Source of the DNA: Xanthostigma xanthostigma
Lineage: Eukaryota > Arthropoda > Insecta > Raphidioptera > Raphidiidae
Length of the DNA: 64,000 nucleotides
Assembly (NCBI GenBank): GCA_963575645.1
Contig: OY754471.1
Location: 48,796,820 to 48,860,819, forward strand
Direction of reading: 5' to 3'
Below the pieces are notes generated by a model. That model did not search any database, had not been told where the DNA came from, and worked only from the letters and a program-made list of their open reading frames with translations. The first letter of the stretch is position 1, and each line of letters begins with the position of its first letter. The position numbers were made by a program, and so were the translations under genes. Shown here one piece after another: positions 1 to 12,545 of the stretch.

Positions 1-1540
1 CAATCTCTGTGAAAGCATAGACGGTGCATTTATAATAATAAAAGAAAAGAGATCTATGAAAAAGTCAAAAGAGAAACAAATAGCGACCTTGTTTTTTATC
101 GTTTGACTGTAAAATTTCCACATCGAATTAAAGTCGTGATTTCAACACCGAAAAAAAAACGGACGCCCGTTCGTCTGCAATTTGAAATATATATATAGGC
201 GCTTCCAGCTATTGCTTGGGTCGCGCCTAAAAATTACCGACGATATTCGACAAACACACGCGAGTAGAAAGTATACTACTTTGAGCAGTGCAGTCTTTTT
301 TCATTGCAGATTGTTGGCGAAAAACACTCGATCAATATTGTTGATTTACGCGCGTTCGTTCGAGGGTTAAAAAAAATATCAGCGAGACTCCCGATTTCGC
401 AGAGATGCATGTTTCGCGTTTTTTTTTGCGCTTCTTTCGTTCGCAAAGTGGTTATGTGATTGCTTGGTTGACTTTCGATAGGTTAGCTTGGCAAGTAGTA
501 TCTCTCCGGGCACGGTAGGGAAAAGTTCATAGCTTGGCCTTCTTTGAACAAACTACGAAAATAATACACGAACAAGTCGTACTTCTTCGGTTACGCTCGG
601 CGCACAAAAACAATAACGAGATGAACAATTCAACCGCGTTTAATATAACTGAAAAAAAAAATTGTTTTCTATATTGTGACAGTTGATAGTGGCGTTAAAT
701 TTATTTTATATTAAATGTCGCGTTGCATTTTGTGAGCACACAAAAATCGCCGACGGACGCGTCGTCGCGACTAATTTGTTTTTATCGGATGCAAAAATAT
801 GTTTTTGTTTTCGGGAGCAGCGCTTTTCAAGTTATAAGCCAATTCAAAAATAACCCGATCGCTAAGGTTATCTGGCCGAAGTGACGAAGAGACATAGCCG
901 AACGAGTACGATCTTTGCACTGCGTCCAATTTCTCTTATCTGTTACGCTGGGGCCCGAGCAAGGGACGTGTAAATACGGCACACAGTCGTTCGTCGCTGC
1001 ACGTTAAACAAGCAGACGCCGAGCTAACGTCGACCTTAATCTTATGTGCACAACCCATTGCGCATAGCCGTGTTCTGTTGTTTCACTCCAATGGCAATAT
1101 GTACACAGCGTTCGTACTATCTTGCGACAGGCGAGGTATTGTTTTAACAATCGATTCCGAGAACTTACGTGCCAGCGCGCTTTTCTTTATTTTCAAAATA
1201 CTTTTTCGTCGTTTTTTTTGGTTCTGCTGAACGGGCACGGCGAAGACCAGACGAAAAAGGTTTGCTACCTGCGAAAGCTTCGTGACTCAGGGCAGACGTT
1301 GATGCAGCGAATATCTCTCCAACTAAACCGTATTTTGGTCTTCTCTTAGGAGACAACGTCAGAAACTTTTCTTCGGATCTTCGCCGTACCCGTTCACCAT
1401 CGTCGGATGGTTTCAAACTGACAGGCTGACGGTTTCGTCAGAAAACAAAATATGGCTTCGGTTCAAATATTTCTTTAACCGCAAAAATGTAGCAGAAAAA
1501 CTGAGCGATGTGTTGACTCTGAAGAAGTTTAAAGACGCTG

Positions 1541-1560
1541 ATTATAATAGACGCTCGGCA
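1541..1560 (+). repeat. Dispersed motif, copy 1
   Basis: ATTATAATAGACGCTCGGCA, then ACTGAGATCATCAGCGC. An open frame through it reads DYNRRSATEIISARIHEYVS. Confidence 0.6.
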
Positions 1561-2336
1561 ACTGAGATCATCAGCGCAAGGATACATGAGTATGTCAGCA
1601 TGTCATTTTTTCATCCCCCGACAAAATGCCGAGAGGCAGAAACAAAACAGCGTCTTTTGGCGTTCATTTTGAAAGCGGATGAACAAGGATGGGATGGATT
1701 AATTAAAAAAAAATCATTCAAAATTTATCTGATTCACGTGTCCGGTAAAATTATTTACGTCTGTCAACAGGAAAGTGTAGGTAGTATAATATTTTTGGAG
1801 ATGATAAACAATTATTATTTATTAAGTTTTACTGAATATTTACCGTAAACAATTTCTAAAACAATAAAAATTATTTTAATCATCAAACTGCATTCATCAA
1901 AATACAGCACAGACAAACGAGCTTATCTCAAAAGCTGGTTCGATATTTCCCGCTTCAATATTTCACTCGTTCCGAACGTAATAAGATTGATTGATTATAT
2001 ACATTATAGACGCTCAACATCTAAGGTCCTCAGCGTCTGATAGCAAGAATCGTCCCTAATTACGTCCAGACAGGCAGACAGACATTTCTTCTTTAAAATG
2101 TGTAAAGATGATTGAGGAAAATTTCAATGAAGACTGTTGCGGTAAGCCAAAGGCCTTGCGTCACATCGGATACCTTCGCAGTTCGCTTTACAAAAGACAA
2201 CGCAGTGTAGACGACTTAAGTTTATTCGTTTCTATAAAACAGTACGCCGAACGAATCATAACAATAATGTGTTATCGACTGTGCCCATATGGGAAAGTGG
2301 GTTACGCCAATTTTCGAAATTGATTTTTATACACAC

Positions 2337-2560
2337 CCCTGTCGATTTTTTTACGCTCTGTACCCGAAAGGCTTAAACGAAGCCCTATATTTTTGTGGCT
2401 ACTCTGTCCGTCCGTCCATCTGTCACAAGCTCCTATAGCTCGAAAACGGGATAAGATAAAAAGTTGAAATTTTCACTTATAAGTTACCTATAACCCAAAA
2501 TTGAAAATCGTGTTAAAAATTTTAAGAACTTTGTTTTGAGGGCTGGTCCACACATTTCGG
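2337..2560. repeat. Dispersed-repeat fragment with GTCCGTCCGTCC
   Basis: TGTCCGTCCGTCCATCTGTC, then AAAGTTGAAATTTTCAC, is a combination that recurs in insect retroelement-type repeats. No ends or ORF here. Confidence 0.35.
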
Positions 2561-3240
2561 TACTTAGCCATGTTGTCATTGTTTAGATTGCCTTTTTTTA
2601 TGAATTATAACGCTGTGAGAGATCGTCAAACTTGCCAATTTTAGATCGATTTTGTTTCAACAAATAGCAAGAATACTTCCATTTAACTTATTACAGTATC
2701 GACAAAATCGAAACGTCTGCGGGAATATTATTTTCTCAAAATATATTAAATAGCCCTAAGTCATTTAACCTTGCGCCCGCAGAACGACGGCGTATATTCC
2801 TACAGTAGGTAATGTATAATAATCTATTTATAGACTGAAATATCACGCGGCAAGTCATTCCGAACGCAGTGTACACAGCCTGTTTACGACAAGCGCTAAG
2901 GTCGACTTTGGCTCGGCCGTCCGTTCTGGTGCCGGGCCGTGCGGTCTCTATCGCTCGAACAACCATCAACAGTTATTATACTGATGTTTCGTAGGAGGCA
3001 AAGGGCATCGGGCCACGTGGGTTTCAACTAATGAAATCTCATTGGACGATATTATTTGTATTTTGTTTTACGCGCGATTCCATGAACTGAAACGATGCTC
3101 CAATATTTATTGTTTGTAACGACGTTTCGCAACCGTGTTTTTGCCGACGATAGGCTAAAAGAACACCCAGATGCGGGCAGTGCCGCTATTCGGTTGCGCG
3201 ACGGCGCACCGTTTGTTTCAAGAAATCAAAACAGCTCTGT

Positions 3241-4095
3241 AAAGCCGGGTACTCACTAGCGAGCCGTAACCGTAACCGTTGCATGTACTGTAACCAAAAA
3301 ACATAGTGTGTACGTGGTTCGCAAGCCTGCTGCGAGCGGTACGCGTGCCGCTTGCAGCGAGCCGACGTTTACAACGTACTCATATCTGAACCCGTAACGT
3401 TGCACGTAACTGTAACCGTTACTGTTACCAAAAACATAGTGTGTACGTGGTTCGTAAACCTGCTGCGAGCGGTACGCGTGCCGCTTGCAGCGAGCCGACG
3501 TTTACAACGTACTCATATCTGAACCCGTAACGTTGCACGTAACTGTAACCGTTACTGTTACCAAAAACATAGTGTGTACGTAGTTCGTAAACCTGCTGCG
3601 AGCGGTACGCGTGCCGCTTGCAGCGAGCCGACGATTGTCGGTTTTTGCCGCGAATCAAAGGGCGCTCGCAGTGCGCTTGTGGACGTCAGAGGAGAGGTTG
3701 TCTTGTTTGTTGTATCAACAATAGAATATTCGAGTTATAGTCATGAGTGAATGGTCAGAGGAAACTGCGGATAAATCCGGCTTGTCAGGCCACTGGCCTT
3801 CTCGTACACACTAGAACTTCGAACTGTATCTGTTTGGTTACAGTTACAGCTCGCAAAATGAGTACGCTCGGTGAAAGCGATCCGGCGACGTCGCGAGCTG
3901 TAACTGTAACACGCGTACACACTAGAACCTCGTTACTGTATCACACATGTTACGGTTACAGCTCGCTAATGAGTACGCTCGGTGAAAGCGATCCGGCGAC
4001 GTCGCGAGCTGTAACTGTAACACGCGTACTCACTAGAACCTCGTTACTGTATCACACATGTTACGGTTACAGCTCGCTAATGAGTACCCGGCTTA
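3241..4095. mobile_element. Fold-back-like element with two tandem arrays
   Basis: The ends AAGCCGGGTACTCACTAGCG and, reversed, AAGCCGGGTACTCATTAGCG form inverted repeats. The left part holds three copies of a 133-bp unit (ACATAGTGTGTACGTGGTTC at 3301, 3434 and 3567). The right part holds a 111-bp unit (AGTACGCTCGGTGAAAGC at 3861 and 3972, end at 4083). Both arrays are full of GTAAC/GTTAC motifs. No clear TSD. Confidence 0.8.
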
Positions 4096-4303
4096 ACCTG
4101 TCGAAACAGATATTTTTGAAAGTATCACGGCCGAGACACTCTCTTTAGAGCTTAGGCCGCCGGATGTAGAGAGAGAGAGAGATATTGTAGATTATAGACG
4201 CTCGACAGCTTTAGGTTCGCCGGCTGTAGTGGAGCGCCAGACGTCAATCATAATTTTGTTGAAATGTGGTGTTTACGAAGATCGAGGGTGCTATGGTCCC
4301 TTC

Positions 4304-4745
4304 TAGTGATGTGCCGGATCGTTAAAAATGTATATCCGCGGATACGGATCTGAATACGGATTTTTGGTTTCAAGATCCGCGGATACGGATACGGATCTTA
4401 ACTTTCTTAGAGTACGTGGCGGTAAATATTGCACATCGACCTTTGGAAAGAGACTATCTGTGATGGGAAAAAGTTATTGAGCTCTTTAAGAGAACTCTCA
4501 TAACAGATTGTCTCTTTCCAAAGATCGATGTACAATATGTCATTAAAAAGATAGTTGATTTAGTACCTTTGAGTTACGTACTATTAGTATGGTACTCACT
4601 ACGATAAATGTTTACAATATAAAGGTACCAAATACGATTTAAAAAAATAAAAAATAATCTGAATGGAATAAAAACTAACTGATACAGATACGGATCTTTC
4701 TTCTCCCTCGGATATCCGCGGATACGGATATCCGGCACATCACTA
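4304..4745 (+). mobile_element. hAT-type MITE, family A, copy 1
   Basis: The ends TAGTGATGTGCCGGAT are inverted. The perfect 8-bp TSD GTCCCTTC is at 4296-4303 and 4746-4753. The interior has repeated ATCCGCGGATAC palindromes near both ends. 442 bp, no ORF. Confidence 0.93.
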
Positions 4746-5088
4746 GTCCCTTCGCACGACCTTGACAATTATGACAACTCAGAATTATCCGCAATCCATA
4801 CAATTAGAGGTCGGTCATTCTCTCTGTGTGTGCAGTACGATCAGTTATTATTATTATAATATAAATATTAATGACTGAGTCGCAATGAAAATGCATTTAA
4901 TAATTGCTTATACAGCGTTGATATCGCATTCGCAAGATATGTTAGGTTATCTGTAAAAGCATGGCCGGTAGATAACACCTCTCTGTACTTTTATGTGTGA
5001 ATATTTCGTTTCAGTCGTCATTTTACAGTGTACAGTATCGTACAAAGGAATGTCGTGTCTTTAACTCAGCGGAATAACTCATGGTATA

Positions 5089-5212
5089 CAGCAAACGGTA
5101 ACGAAACCTTCTCCCGCGCATGCGCAGTAGCTAAAACGTGTTCTTTAATCGCCACTAACAGCTTCGTTTTTACCTACTGCGCATGCGGGTGGCGGTTTCT
5201 TTGCCGTTTGCT
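5089..5212. repeat. Palindrome carrying two NRF1-like sites
   Basis: Arms of about 55 bases: CAGCAAACGG, GAAACC and CCGCGCATGCGCAGTAG pair with the same blocks inverted at 5169-5212. Each arm contains a GCGCATGCG core, close to the NRF1 consensus. The loop is about 25 bases. Confidence 0.7.
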
Positions 5213-5537
5213 GGCTGGAACGAACTTAATATCGTCCGTCATTCTGGACGTAAAAAAAATGAAAAAATCAGATCCGTCATCGAACTATAAGTTTGTCTTG
5301 GTTTTCCGTACGGTCGGTAGATGGGTCTTTACGCGACATGAGACAATATGGTGCGAGAACAAATCTACCAGTTAGAGTGTTTTTCAATTGTAGATATGCA
5401 GCTATTTACTGGACTGCTCGAATCAGATTGCGTCGAAAATAAACATGTAATTTTAATTCCGCACAAAAAACTATGACTTTCTATATCTTGCATAATTATT
5501 ATATCGCACGCATGTTAAACTGTATATCGATGAGAAT

Positions 5538-5560
5538 TTGTAGATTACAGACGCTCGACA
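5538..5560 (+). repeat. Dispersed motif, copy 4
   Basis: TAGATTACAGACGCTCGACA, then AGTGAGGCCATTGGCGC. The frame reads DYRRSTSEAIGAHVRLYLS and stays open for about 36 codons. Other copies: 2003, 4186, 20574 and 36070 (plus), 22223, 39698 and 51982 (minus). Confidence 0.65.
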
Positions 5561-8500
5561 AGTGAGGCCATTGGCGCTCATGTTCGACTGTATCTTAGTC
5601 GAGTAAGAACGCGGCTGCAGACGCATATAATATCTGAAACGGGAATTGTATAATGTTATGCGGAACGGTCCTATTTAGTATTTACGAAATTATGTCGCTC
5701 CCAAAATTTTGTAGAGTAAGCTCTAGGCCCTGAGGGCAGACGGATCATTATATAGAAACTGAAGATTACTAATTTCAGCACATATGTATAGTGTATACAC
5801 ATGCTATCACGCACTCACTGTAATCACTTACTAATTAGTTGTTTCATATAGAATCAAGTGGCCTGTAGTAGTAACTATGGGAAATTCCGTATACCGTATA
5901 CGAGGTCATGTCCAAAGTGCGTTGTAACAAAGATACGATATCGCTATAGTGTATACAGCGCGTTTGATTTCAACCAACATTTGACTAATTGCCATGTTAA
6001 ATTCTTCATATTATGATTTACACTGAACGTAAGTTATATGAAAATAGTAGACAAGAACGTTATTTTTATAATATCACAGATTCAATTAATTTTTTCAATT
6101 AAAACCGTCACCATGCTTTTGGGAAGAATTTTTTTTTAATTTGAATTCAATGCAATGCAAATGGAGGTGTGATACTTATTATATTATTATAGTTTGGATG
6201 TAGGAGGTAATCTACTCATCCAATTTTAAAAATTCTTTCACCGCAATATTTAGAATGGACCTTCAAGATGGACATATAGGCTATATAATATTATCGCGTT
6301 AAAATAAAAGCGCTTTTCGTGGAGATCTGAAATTTCACAATGTAAGTCGGCGAAAAACAGTGGCAATCTACTATTTGATATAACTTGCATTCATGAAGAA
6401 ATTAAGCATGTACATAGGTAAAGTAGATATTATGTTGATCAATATCAAATGCACATACCTACAGTATATTTTATCTATTACACTGTGGTATAATATTTCG
6501 AAAACAGAAATGCAATAATTCTCACATGAAAATATCAATATATAAAATAATCAAACTATATACACGGATTTAGCAAACATTTTTATCTCAAATTTCACTG
6601 CGCAAACCGACAAATCGCCCAGACCAGAGGTTCTCAATCTTTGCAGCCCTTTAGCAAACGGCTATAGATTCAATGAAACGGTGGGTCTTCCTCAAGCTAA
6701 AAACTCAAATATATAAAATTGGATTTTTTGTCGATAAATAGCGCTGGACCTGTGAGGTTCTTAGTCCACCCTATAAGTCGAGAAGAATATCTCCGCCTCT
6801 TTAATGATCTTTCAGACATCGAAAGTTAAGTATGATATATGCAACGCGAGCGAAGCCACGTTAAATTATTTAAAACTAGTTCTATAACAAATAATAAAAA
6901 CACTTGAAAATTCTGAAGATGGACTGACTGTCCGAAACGATCGTCGAGAGAGAAAATTTTTGTATAGAAATCAAGTGTTTTTATTATCTGTTATTAATCA
7001 TGTTCCACCAAATGCCGAGTGCAAAATCAGCGCAAATTATAAAACTATAGCTCTGTACCGGCCGCGCGTTGCTGTGGTTCGGTCAGGAAAAAATAATCTA
7101 TACCCATGAAATGAACGCTCTAGTAAACGATCCACAGATCAATTCCAACGCAAGATAATTAAACAAAAATAAACCTAAATCTATATCCGGCGCATGAGCA
7201 ATGTTTAGTATTGTCTTCACCTGTCACAGGTATATATGACATCTGTATATAATAGGTACCATAAAACACGCGTGTGTTTCAAAATTTCAAAGCAATCGGT
7301 GAAGAACTTTCGGGAGATTAAAGATTTATGGATATAAATAAGCGCCATGCCATTGTGGGGGCGGAATATTACATGGTTGTTTAAATAAAAGAGAAAATAC
7401 GTGCTAGCAACGCGGAAGCTACGGAACGACTGACTAGTATCTAAACAAACTATTCGGAGCACACATGCATATCGCTACGCATAAATAATTCACTTGTCAT
7501 ATAAAAAATATACGTTTTAAAAACGGAGAATATGCCAATAAAAAATCCCTTCCACCGAAAAGCCGGCAAGTGGTCGGTCAAACGCTGTCATTCATTTGTG
7601 AAAAACGTAGTTTATATATTTTTCATATGTGTAGATGCGTGTGTGTGTGTGTGTAGGTACGGTACTTGTGATGCGTTTAAACACCTATACTGCGACCAGG
7701 GTTGTGCAATGTGCGATACCGCCTAGGCTCCCTTCAAATTAATAACTGACTGCTGCAAAATATTGTCAAAAGAGAATAAACAAAAAAATAAATAAAATAG
7801 CGCAATTTGTATTATAGTACGCGCCACGCATCTAAAAGGTTCGGACGTTAGTCACAAACAGCGTCGCAAAGGCACATTTTAGAGCCGTTGATACTCTCAC
7901 CACCTCCCGGCTACCTGCACGGAACGTGCACTCGTCGGTGATTGGCCGCGATCGCTCGTTGCCTTTGTCACTTGTCGCTTTCCCGCTTAAAGTACAGTCG
8001 AGTACGCTATTGTCAAGTTGTTATTGCTATGTTAGTTTTGTTGAGTTGCGAGTTTGTAGTATTTCAACAGACTGTACAAGCGCAAGTCTGCATTCGCATC
8101 TAAATCCGAGCCTTTTAGATTCATGGCGCGTACTATACAAGTCGAGAAACTCTCTCGCTCTGAAGACCAAATATTATATTATTCTTCCGATTTACACTTC
8201 GACACCGAATACCGATAATAAAATGACTAATTAAACACACCTTCCGGAGCTTAAACGCGGCCATGCCGTGCGTCTTTGTTAAATGCAAAGTGAAAAATAG
8301 AAGCTCAATGTTAACATATTCTAACGATTTTATTTTTGGAAATGATGAATCGATCTTGGTCTCAAATAAAAGAGGATCGCGTTTAGGCGCGCTACCAAGC
8401 TTTTTTTAAAAAAATGCGTCACTCCTAATTACAGGAATCCTTCAACTTTAGTCGACGTCTAAACATAAAACTAATTCAATAAGTGACTTTGTTATTTAAA

Positions 8501-9420
8501 TAAAAATGTTGAACAGATTACCGCGTTTTGAAGTGATACTTCTTTCGCCGACATTAGTGTAATTTCTTTCGACAGCGTAAAAAACCCGATTAAAAATGAA
8601 ACCGTCAAGAATGGGAGAAATCAGTGGCCAAGTACGAATGCATTTAATCGGTCGACAGGCCCTTTTCTGTTTAGTGTTTGCTTTGGTTACAAATGTTTAC
8701 TCATAAAGTTTCACTTCTGACGCGTCGGATTTTCCGCACACATTTTTTCCACAAATAAGCAAAAAAATATAATTCTGTATATGACAGTGTACCAAAAAAA
8801 TTAGTTTACAAAAAATCCGATAAAAGCCTCTACGCTTTGTCCCCATCCCTAATTGTGACAGATGACAGTAGAATGTTTTGTGTATAAATATTATGTATAT
8901 AGGCGCTGCTGTTTTGTTTGACGTAACGCAGTCAAATGTTCTTATTGTTTTCTTCTATCGCATGTATTCTCGTATACATATCTGTGAATGCATCGGATGG
9001 CGCGTGCCAATCGACCAATCGATGATCAGTTAGTGTTTTGTTTATGTGTACATAAATAGCAAACCAGTCTTCCGTTCGCAACCGTGAATTATGTGAGGTT
9101 ATGTGAATGCAGCGAATATATACGTAATACAACGTAAGTGTAGTAAATATTTCACGCTTCTCGACCCTTCGACACACCATTCCACAGCACGGGTCAAAGG
9201 TTAAAAACAGTATTTATATATTGTTTCGTTAGGACACCGATGCAATGTCGTTGCATATCTTTCGACGCACCTGTAAAGCGCTTACACTAAGGGGAATCCC
9301 GTACGCCAGACAGAAACCTTATATACGGCGCTATTCCATATTGTGATTTATGAAGTAAAACTTCTTTACGCACGCTTGACTTGGGGAGTAAGCTGGTGAA
9401 TGCGCGACGAGAGCCTTACG

Positions 9421-9480
9421 AAAAGTGTGATCATAGCCAGTTGCGTTACGAAAAATGTGATCATAGCCAGTTATGTTTCG
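9421..9480 (+). repeat. 30-bp tandem duplication
   Basis: Two copies of TTACGAAAAATGTGATCATA-type sequence, 30 bases apart, differing at two positions. Local tandem duplication. Confidence 0.6.
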
Positions 9481-10424
9481 TGTATCTAAGGCACAGTGTA
9501 GGCCTATTGTCTGTATCACACTATAGGAGCAAGAGAGAGCAGTGCGCGCGCACATTTTCTTTCTCTCTTCCTCTCATAGCCAATGCATGAAATATATATT
9601 ATATATATCTCATAGTCAGTAGTTCATTTGCGAGTTTGCTATAGCGGTGATTTCTTGATTATTTCGTAATTTCATTTCGTTCTTGAACAATTTTAGGTAT
9701 TATACATTCTGTAATGTCACGTTTCAAAATACAAAAATTCCGCACAAGTTTCCATCGCTGTTTAAGCTCGACATTACCACACTAGGGTTAAAATAAGCTG
9801 TTTCCATCGCAAACATATGCATCGTTATTCTACGCAAACGTTCCCTACGACGCGCGATGGGAAAAACAGTCTGTTTGATTTGTTAGACGAGTATACGAAA
9901 TACGCATAAAAAGAGAGCCAAGTGCGGGTAGAACGTGCGTCCCGAGGGTTCGGTATGGTTATAGCAGTTTTATAAAAAAATTAAAAAATTTGTTTTCCGA
10001 ATTGTTTTCCTTTATACTTGTGCTATGTAGGCTCCGTGCCAAATTTCAAGATTCTATATGTCAACGAGACGTATTGATGAGTATCTATTTTAAAATAGAC
10101 GGTGTTGAAAATACACGACTGTATCATAATATGTAAACAGTTGTTGTATTGATGTCTATAGCAATAGACAAATCTGTGTCGTATAATAATATATAGAACC
10201 TGATGGCATTACGTATTATAGTACAATAATCTATTCACCTGCTTAAATATGTACACCAATACCGTTGCATCAGCCCCTTACACACACTTGACATAGTGAT
10301 TGGTGGGGATGTGGATCACCATCAAAGCACGTTTTTGCCGACATTTATACAAGAGTCGCGTGTCGTATCTCCACGCGTCTCTATACGGGGTGTCCACTGC
10401 ACAACTGATAAATTGCAAAATATT

Positions 10425-10655
10425 ATCTTGAAAATAAAATTTGGGTTTAAAATAACAAAAAAAAAAAACACTCTTTCATAGAGCAATGTGGACTAAAAAG
10501 TAAAAAATATTTTTTTAAATATAATGATTTTTTTCAACAGCGATATAGGAAGGCCGTGAACTCGTTCCTATCGCTGTTGAACAAAATCATTATACATGTC
10601 CACATTGCTATGGAAGAGTGTTTTTTATGAGTTTTTTTAAATTTTATTTTCAAGA
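10425..10655. repeat. Long palindrome (fold-back MITE)
   Basis: The arms pair from CTTGAAAATAAAATTT inward through CACTCTTTC.ATAG.GCAATG and CAACAGCGATA to a loop of about 13 bases near 10548-10562. A near-complete hairpin of about 230 bases with small mismatches. Confidence 0.8.
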
Positions 10656-11407
10656 TTTTTGGTCGCTTATACTTCTCATGCAGAGTGTTTCCTCTATACG
10701 CTGCTCTGCAGCTAATGAAGAAATGTGTTTGCCCTCATAATATATTACTAAAGATTTTTTCTGATTGATCCCTGACCGCCGCGAGGTGAGAACGAAGGTT
10801 GAAAATACAGGAGTCGATTGTCCAAGTTGAAAACACACGCGAGTCCTACGGCATCTGACATATGCCGAAATCTACTTAACACTCAGTATGTAGGTATGTC
10901 TGTGTTTATATAAAGGAACCGGAATCAATCACAAATAGTGTGTGTAGAAAGAGAGAGAGGAGAGAGAGATCTGAGTCGCCGTGGGTGACTGCCGCCGTTC
11001 GCCACTTGTTTGCCAAATGCATCGCCGCGCGACAGGTTGTAAAATATTGACCTCTCGCAAAACAAAACACTACAGCTCACACACACATAAACAAAACGCG
11101 CGTACATCCACAAAACATTAACGCGTGTGTGTGTTGAATGAAATGCCGGCTTTAAAAAAAAAAAATAAACAATCACCTGCGGCTTGCTGCACGTCGATTG
11201 GTGCATTTTACGCACTTTTACGAGTGCTGTTTGTAAATGTACACAAACAAAATATACTATTGTGGATTTATTATGTCGTGCCGGACCAATATTATAAAAA
11301 TAACCTATATAAATAGTATACTACATCTCTATTCTCTATAATGACAAATTGGTATAATTTTTATTATGGTAGGGCAAGTTTTTAGCGTCACCAAAACAGG
11401 TCAACAT

Positions 11408-11950
11408 TAGTGATGTTCCGGATATCCGTATCCGCGGATATCCGAGGGAGAAGAAAGATCCGTATCCGTATCCGTTAGTTTTTGGCGGATCTTTTACGGA
11501 TCTTTTACCTTATGAATTTTCAATTCATGTATGAAATTTTATATATATAGGTGATTAGGTAACAATGAAAACCTGTTAAATTCTATTCAGATTATTTTTT
11601 ATTTTTTTAAATCGTATTTGGCACCTTTATATTGCAAACATTTATCGTAGTGAGTACCATACTATAGTACATAACTCAAAGGAAACTAAATCAACTATCT
11701 TTATAATGGGATATTGCATATCGATCTTTGGAAAGAGACAATCTGTTATGAGAGTTAACTCTTAAAGAGGTCAATAACTTTTTCCTATAACAGATAGTCT
11801 CTTTTCAAGGTCGATGTGCAATATTTACCGCCGCGTACTCTAAGAAAGTTAAGATCCGTATCTGTATCCGCGGATCTTGAAACCAAAAATCCGTATTCAG
11901 ATCCGTATCCGCGGATATACCTACATTTTTAACGATCCGGCACATCACTA
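11408..11950 (-). mobile_element. hAT-type MITE, family A, copy 2 (inverted)
   Basis: The same family as the element at 4304, in opposite orientation, with about 100 bases of extra interior. TSD GTCAACAT/GTTAACAT (11400-11407 and 11951-11958), 7 of 8 matching. Confidence 0.92.
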
Positions 11951-12103
11951 GTTAACATACCGACATCGTGTTTACACGCAAGCGGCAGATTATGGAAATG
12001 GATGCAAATTTTCAATTTTGATTTTCTAATATTTTTTCAGTTATATTATTGTTACAATCTATAAGGCATTTCCAGTTTGTGTGGCTGCTTGGTCGCTATA
12101 GAC

Positions 12104-12381
12104 CAGCGATTCCCAAAGTGGGCGCCACCGCCCCCCTGGTGGGTGCTGCAGCGATCCAGGGGTGCATTTGAGGGCGATGAATTCTGATTTCAATAAATAG
12201 TTTCATAATTTCAAAGTTCAATGTTTCTAATTTACACCTTTCTTTACTATATTTTACGAAAAAGGTGGAAACATTAAATTAAAATAAAAAAATAATAATA
12301 ATAATTTTCAGGGGGCGCTGAGTACTTAATATTTTTTTTCTAGAAAGAGGCCGGTACGACAAATAAGTTTGGGAACCACTG
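12104..12381. mobile_element. hAT-type MITE
   Basis: The ends CAGCGATTCCCAAAG and, reversed, CAGTGGTTCCCAAA are flanked by CTATAGAC/CTACAGAC (12096-12103 and 12382-12389), an 8-bp TSD with one change. 278 bp. The ends resemble the element at 63410. Confidence 0.88.
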
Positions 12382-12416
12382 CTACAGACCGTCTGAAATG
12401 ATATATACCTACAGCT

Positions 12417-12545
12417 ACAGTATATTATGTCCCAAATTTAAAGTTTAAAGCCTTTCATTTCGTACAACGATTGGGTTAAGAACTTAAAATATAAAGTTTC
12501 TATGGATGTAATACCGCCTTTAACGCGAGCGAAGCCTACTTTCAA
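12417..12545 (+). repeat. Retroelement 3'-end fragment
   Basis: CCCAAATTTAAAGTTTAAAG followed by TACAACGATTGGGTTAAGAA and the terminal AACGCGAGCGAAGCC. The same end motif is at about 6842, 24394 (CTCGAGCGAAGC) and 29049, suggesting one dispersed non-LTR-like family. Confidence 0.5.

Larger units (their letters stand above)
1..3240. other. Intergenic, no gene seen
   Basis: AT-rich with CpG-containing patches. Holds two copies of the dispersed motif (1541, 2003) and the repeat fragment at 2337. Open frames are short and unrecognisable. Confidence 0.5.
5213..11407. other. Intergenic, repeats only
   Basis: Holds the motif at 5538, retroelement-like ends near 6842 and 10030, a single hAT-like left end (CAGAGGTTCTCAATC near 6625), a short GT run at 7638 and the palindrome at 10425. 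No supported gene. Confidence 0.5.

Noticed and set aside
1510..1848. 112-codon frame as a gene
   Set aside because: Not recognised; only the part around the dispersed motif is notable, so it is reported as a finding and not as a gene.
3293..4090. Tandem repeats considered as CRISPR
   Set aside because: Units are contiguous 111-133-bp repeats without unique spacers, in a eukaryotic transposon.
3747..4148. 133-codon frame with repeated TRTSLLYHTCYGYSS
   Set aside because: A by-product of the 111-bp tandem repeats.
6619..6850. hAT element starting CAGAGGTTCTCAATC
   Set aside because: Only the left end is visible; no matching right end or TSD.
8932..9180. 82-codon minus-strand frame
   Set aside because: No domain or splice support.
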